Source: Ferrovibrio sp035304305 (GTDB lineage Bacteria > Pseudomonadota > Alphaproteobacteria > Ferrovibrionales > Ferrovibrionaceae). From it: DNA of 34,727 bases. The DNA lies in contig NZ_DATGQG010000009.1 of NCBI RefSeq assembly GCF_035304305.1, positions 1 through 34,727 on the forward strand, in the 5' to 3' direction. Under the pieces are notes generated by a model that was not told the origin of the DNA, did no database searches, and was given only the letters and a program-made list of their open reading frames with translations. The position numbers were made by a program, and so were the translations under genes. Below are positions 32,660 through 34,727 of the stretch, one piece after another. Positions within the stretch are counted from its first letter, which is position 1. Each line of letters begins with the position of its first letter.

Positions 32660-33064
32660 ATGCTGCACCGACTGCTCTCGGCCAACGTCGCCACGCCGCT
32701 GGAGGCGATCGGCAACCTCTTCGACCGGCTCTTCACCTCCGACGAGGAGCGGCTGCAGGCCCAGGCCGTGCTGGAGAAGCTGAAGAATCATCCCGCCGAG
32801 CTGCAGGTCGAGCTCAACAGGATCGAGGCGGCGCACCGCTCGGTCTTTGTCGCCGGCTGGCGCCCGGCGGTGGGCTGGCTCTGCGCGATCGGCGTCGGCT
32901 GGTCCTATCTCGGCCATCCGCTCTTCCTCTGGGCCGCCGCGCTGTGGTGGCCGGACCTGCAGCCGCCGGCGATCCAGACCGACAGCCTGTTCGAACTGGT
33001 GCTCGCCATGCTCGGCATGGCCGGCCTGCGCAGCCTGGACAAGGCCTCGGGGCGGGCAAGGTGA
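32660..33064 (+). CDS. Holin, GTA_holin_3TM type
   Basis: The 134-residue protein has a charged N-terminal helix (LLSANVATPLEAIGNLFDRLF) and HRSVFVAGWRPAVGWLCAIG, the signature of the holin family first tied to gene-transfer-agent release in Alphaproteobacteria (DUF3154 / GTA_holin_3TM). Hydrophobic segments are about 61-80, 82-98 and 108-124. It would permeabilise the inner membrane for the SleB hydrolase. GAGGAG precedes ATG 32660 by seven bases. It is the last gene of the virion module. Confidence 0.85.
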   Translation: MLHRLLSANVATPLEAIGNLFDRLFTSDEERLQAQAVLEKLKNHPAELQVELNRIEAAHRSVFVAGWRPAVGWLCAIGVGWSYLGHPLFLWAAALWWPDLQPPAIQTDSLFELVLAMLGMAGLRSLDKASGRAR

Positions 33065-33088
33065 CGCCGTGCATGGCCTTCACGTCAA

Positions 33089-33120
33089 CCGTCACCCTCG
33101 GCGCCAGCCGAGGGTGACGG
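33089..33120 (+). terminator. Perfect 14-bp hairpin at the right end of the virion module
   Basis: CCGTCACCCTCGGC and GCCGAGGGTGACGG pair perfectly around a GCCA loop, 25 bases after the holin stop. No T-run follows on either strand, so it may act as a Rho-independent-like block, an mRNA end protector, or be a dispersed palindrome at the module boundary. Confidence 0.5.
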
Positions 33121-33171
33121 TGTGGACGGCGACCGTTTATGCGACCCGCACTTCATGCTATCCCGCTCGCC

Positions 33172-33516
33172 ATGACCATCATCTACCGCATCATCCGCCG
33201 CGCCGACTGGGCGGCCGCACAGGCCGCCGGCGCCTTCACCGGCACGGCGCATGACATCCGCGACGGCTTCATCCATTTCTCCACCGCCGCCCAGGCGGCC
33301 GAGACCGCGGCGAAGCATTATGCCGGCCTGCGCGATCTGCTGCTGCTGCATGTCGACACGGCTGCGCTGCAGGCTCCGCTGAAATGGGAAAAGTCGCGCA
33401 ACGACGATCTCTTTCCGCATCTCTACGGTTCGCTGCCCGTCGGCGCCGTGCATCGCGTGGACGACCTGCCGCTGGACGAGGCGAGCGGGCGCCATGTCTT
33501 CCCGGAGCTGACGTGA
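33172..33516 (+). CDS. DUF952 family protein
   Basis: The 114-residue protein from ATG 33172 has IYRIIRRADWAAAQAAGAFTG, DIRDGFIHFSTAAQAAETA, KWEKSRNDDLFPHLYGSLP and a closing FPEL. The DGFIHxS...FPHLYG pattern defines DUF952, a fold related to ADP-ribosyltransferase-like or glutathione-like small enzymes, of unproven function. The in-frame ATG at 33139 would add an unsupported leader. It overlaps pyrD by one base; the DUF952-pyrD pairing recurs in Alphaproteobacteria. Confidence 0.88.
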   Translation: MTIIYRIIRRADWAAAQAAGAFTGTAHDIRDGFIHFSTAAQAAETAAKHYAGLRDLLLLHVDTAALQAPLKWEKSRNDDLFPHLYGSLPVGAVHRVDDLPLDEASGRHVFPELT

Positions 33517-34562
33517 TGAGCCTCTACAGGACCTTCGCCTGGCCCTTCATCCGCCAGCTCGATGCCGAAGCCGCGCACAAACTCACGCTGAATCTGCTGC
33601 AGACCGGCCTCGTGCCGGCCTCCGGCCATGTCGACGATCCGGTGCTGGCGACGACTCTGTTCGGCAGGGCGCTGGGCAACCCGGTGGGGCTGGCGGCCGG
33701 CTTCGACAAGAACGCCCTGGTGCCCGATGCCATGCTGCGGCTCGGCTTCGGCTTCGTCGAGGTCGGCGGCGTGACGCCGAAGCCGCAGCCGGGCAATCCG
33801 CAGCCGCGCCTGTTCCGGCTCGAGGAAGACCGCGCCATCGTCAACCGCATGGGCTTCAACAACGAGGGCCTCGAGGTGATGGCGCAGCGGCTGCAGCGCC
33901 GCGCGCGCCTTGGCGTCGTCGGCGCCAATCTCGGCGCCAACAAGGACTCGCCCGACCGTCCCGGCGATTACGCGATCCTCTACGAGCGGCTGGCGCCGCT
34001 GGTGGATTTCTGCGTGGTGAATGTGTCCTCGCCCAACACGCCGGGCCTGCGCAACCTGCAGGGCCGCGAGGAACTCTCCGCCCTGCTCGGCCGGCTGCAG
34101 CCTTTGCACGGGAAACTGAAGACGCCTTTGCTGGTGAAGATCGCGCCCGATCTGGCCGACGAGGATATCCGCGACGTGGCGCAGCTCGCGCTCGACCACA
34201 GACTCGACGGCATCGTGGCGACCAACACGACCATCGCGCGGCCGGCGTCCCTGCGCAGCCGCCATGCCGGCGAGACCGGCGGCCTCTCGGGCGCGCCTCT
34301 GCGCGAGCGCGCCACCGAGGTGCTGCGCGAACTCTACCGCCAGGTCGGCGGGAAGCTGACCCTGATCGGCGTCGGCGGTATCGCGTCGGGTGCCGATGCC
34401 TATGCGCGCATCCGCGCCGGCGCCGATGTCGTGCAGCTCTACTCGGCGCTGGTCTATGAGGGGCCGGGCCTTGTCACCCGCATCCGCCGCGAGCTCGCCG
34501 CGCTGCTGAAGCGCGACGGCTTCCGCAGCCTGAAAGACGCCGTCGGCGCCGACCATAAATGA
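33516..34562 (+). CDS. pyrD: Dihydroorotate dehydrogenase (quinone), class 2
   Basis: The enzyme oxidises dihydroorotate to orotate in pyrimidine synthesis, passing electrons to quinone at the inner membrane. The 348-residue protein has the class 2 N-terminal helical extension (SLYRTFAWPFIRQLDAEAAH), the FMN-site LAAGFDKNA, GGVTPKPQPGNPQPR and MGFNNEG segments, and the NVSSPNTPGLRNLQ catalytic loop with Ser (171/172) as base. LVKIAPDL and IGVGGIASGADA follow. The length and the Ser base exclude class 1. Translationally coupled to both neighbours. Confidence 0.97.
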   Translation: MSLYRTFAWPFIRQLDAEAAHKLTLNLLQTGLVPASGHVDDPVLATTLFGRALGNPVGLAAGFDKNALVPDAMLRLGFGFVEVGGVTPKPQPGNPQPRLFRLEEDRAIVNRMGFNNEGLEVMAQRLQRRARLGVVGANLGANKDSPDRPGDYAILYERLAPLVDFCVVNVSSPNTPGLRNLQGREELSALLGRLQPLHGKLKTPLLVKIAPDLADEDIRDVAQLALDHRLDGIVATNTTIARPASLRSRHAGETGGLSGAPLRERATEVLRELYRQVGGKLTLIGVGGIASGADAYARIRAGADVVQLYSALVYEGPGLVTRIRRELAALLKRDGFRSLKDAVGADHK

Positions 34563-34727
34563 CGCGCAAGCTTTTCTGGCAGGACCCCTACCGCACCACG
34601 CTCGACACCACGGTGGCCGGCGTGACGGGCGACGAGGTGATGCTGCACGAGACGATTTTCTATGCCTTCTCGGGCGGGCAGGAGAGCGATCACGGCAGCA
34701 TCGGCGGCCATCCGGTGCTGGCGGCGC
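34559..34727 (+). CDS. Alanyl-tRNA editing protein (AlaX-like), 5' part
   Basis: A start codon overlapping the pyrD stop (ATGA) opens a frame that runs off the window: MTRKLFWQDPYRTTLDTTV, then ETIFYAFSGGQESDHGSIGG. FYxxSGGQxxDxG is the signature of the AlaRS editing-domain family, which hydrolyses mischarged Ser- or Gly-tRNA-Ala. Zinc-binding His and Cys residues lie beyond the window end, so completeness cannot be judged. Confidence 0.85.
   Translation, partial: MTRKLFWQDPYRTTLDTTVAGVTGDEVMLHETIFYAFSGGQESDHGSIGGHPVLAA

Larger units (their letters stand above)
16833..33064 (+). mobile_element. Podovirus-like virion module (partial prophage or GTA-like element)
   Basis: All genes are on one strand, mostly overlapping or closely spaced, in T7-like order: portal, scaffold, capsid, tail tubes A and B, internal virion protein, tail fibre, small then large terminase, and lysis genes. 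Every frame looks intact and composition matches the host. No integrase, excisionase, RNA or DNA polymerase, primase or helicase of phage type is present, and I found no attachment-site repeats. A divergent S24 repressor borders the left and a perfect 14-bp hairpin the right. This fits a domesticated particle or a prophage whose other parts lie elsewhere. Confidence 0.75.

Noticed and set aside
16720..33171. Attachment-site direct repeats flanking the virion module
   Set aside because: I compared the two boundary regions by eye and found no convincing shared direct repeat and no tRNA gene; absence by eye is not proof.

Overview
The window reads as a high-GC alphaproteobacterial chromosome segment, probably Rhodospirillales or a relative; the genus cannot be named from sequence alone. 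The clues are the thrS-infC and rplU-rpmA / obgE-proB-proA-nadD neighbourhoods, strong GC bias at third codon positions, a GTA_holin_3TM-type holin, and palindromic repeats of the kind common in this class.

Layout. (1) 1-16.7 kb is mostly housekeeping. It holds the 3' part of thrS; infC, which starts at the rare codon ATA; an MDR-family oxidoreductase; a SAM methyltransferase; and an OPT transporter. The minus strand then carries nadD-proA-proB-obgE, rpmA-rplU with a clear sigma70 promoter, a secreted SNase-type nuclease behind two tandem CATAC-N4-GTATG palindromes, a nucleotidyltransferase, a TerB-like protein and a DinG/XPD-type helicase. (2) 15.5-16.04 kb is a small AT-richer island with a GIY-YIG-like gene, bounded by inverted copies of one palindromic repeat; the right copy supplies the gene's last codons and stop. 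(3) 16.08-33.06 kb is a compact, apparently intact short-tailed (podovirus, T7-like) virion module. A divergent S24-type repressor gene is followed by one long plus-strand operon: putative peptidase, Pro-rich protein, portal, Bbp19-like, scaffold, capsid, decoration candidate, tail tubes A and B, internal virion protein, tail fibre, three unusual genes, small and large terminase, a membrane/coiled-coil protein, a SleB hydrolase and a holin. No integrase, polymerase or replication gene is visible, so it is either a partial prophage or a domesticated, gene-transfer-agent-like particle. (4) 33.17-34.73 kb returns to housekeeping: DUF952, pyrD, and the start of an alanyl-tRNA editing protein.

The most interesting part is 24.76-30.02 kb. 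The tail fibre has T7-like N-terminal features and three collagen-like stretches. It ends in an Asn-Cys repeat with 11 cysteines in 28 residues. Directly behind it, in the same operon and tightly spaced or overlapping, are an unknown protein with an Ig-like C-terminus, a radical SAM/SPASM protein of the peptide-maturase type, and an ATP-grasp protein. I infer a phage-borne, RiPP-like modification system whose substrate would be the C-terminus of a virion tail fibre rather than a small precursor peptide. That function is inferred from sequence and gene order and has not been tested.

No stretch longer than 300 bases lacks a gene. The longest gaps (20250-20477 and 21580-21770) flank the capsid/decoration gene pair and are rich in hairpins.
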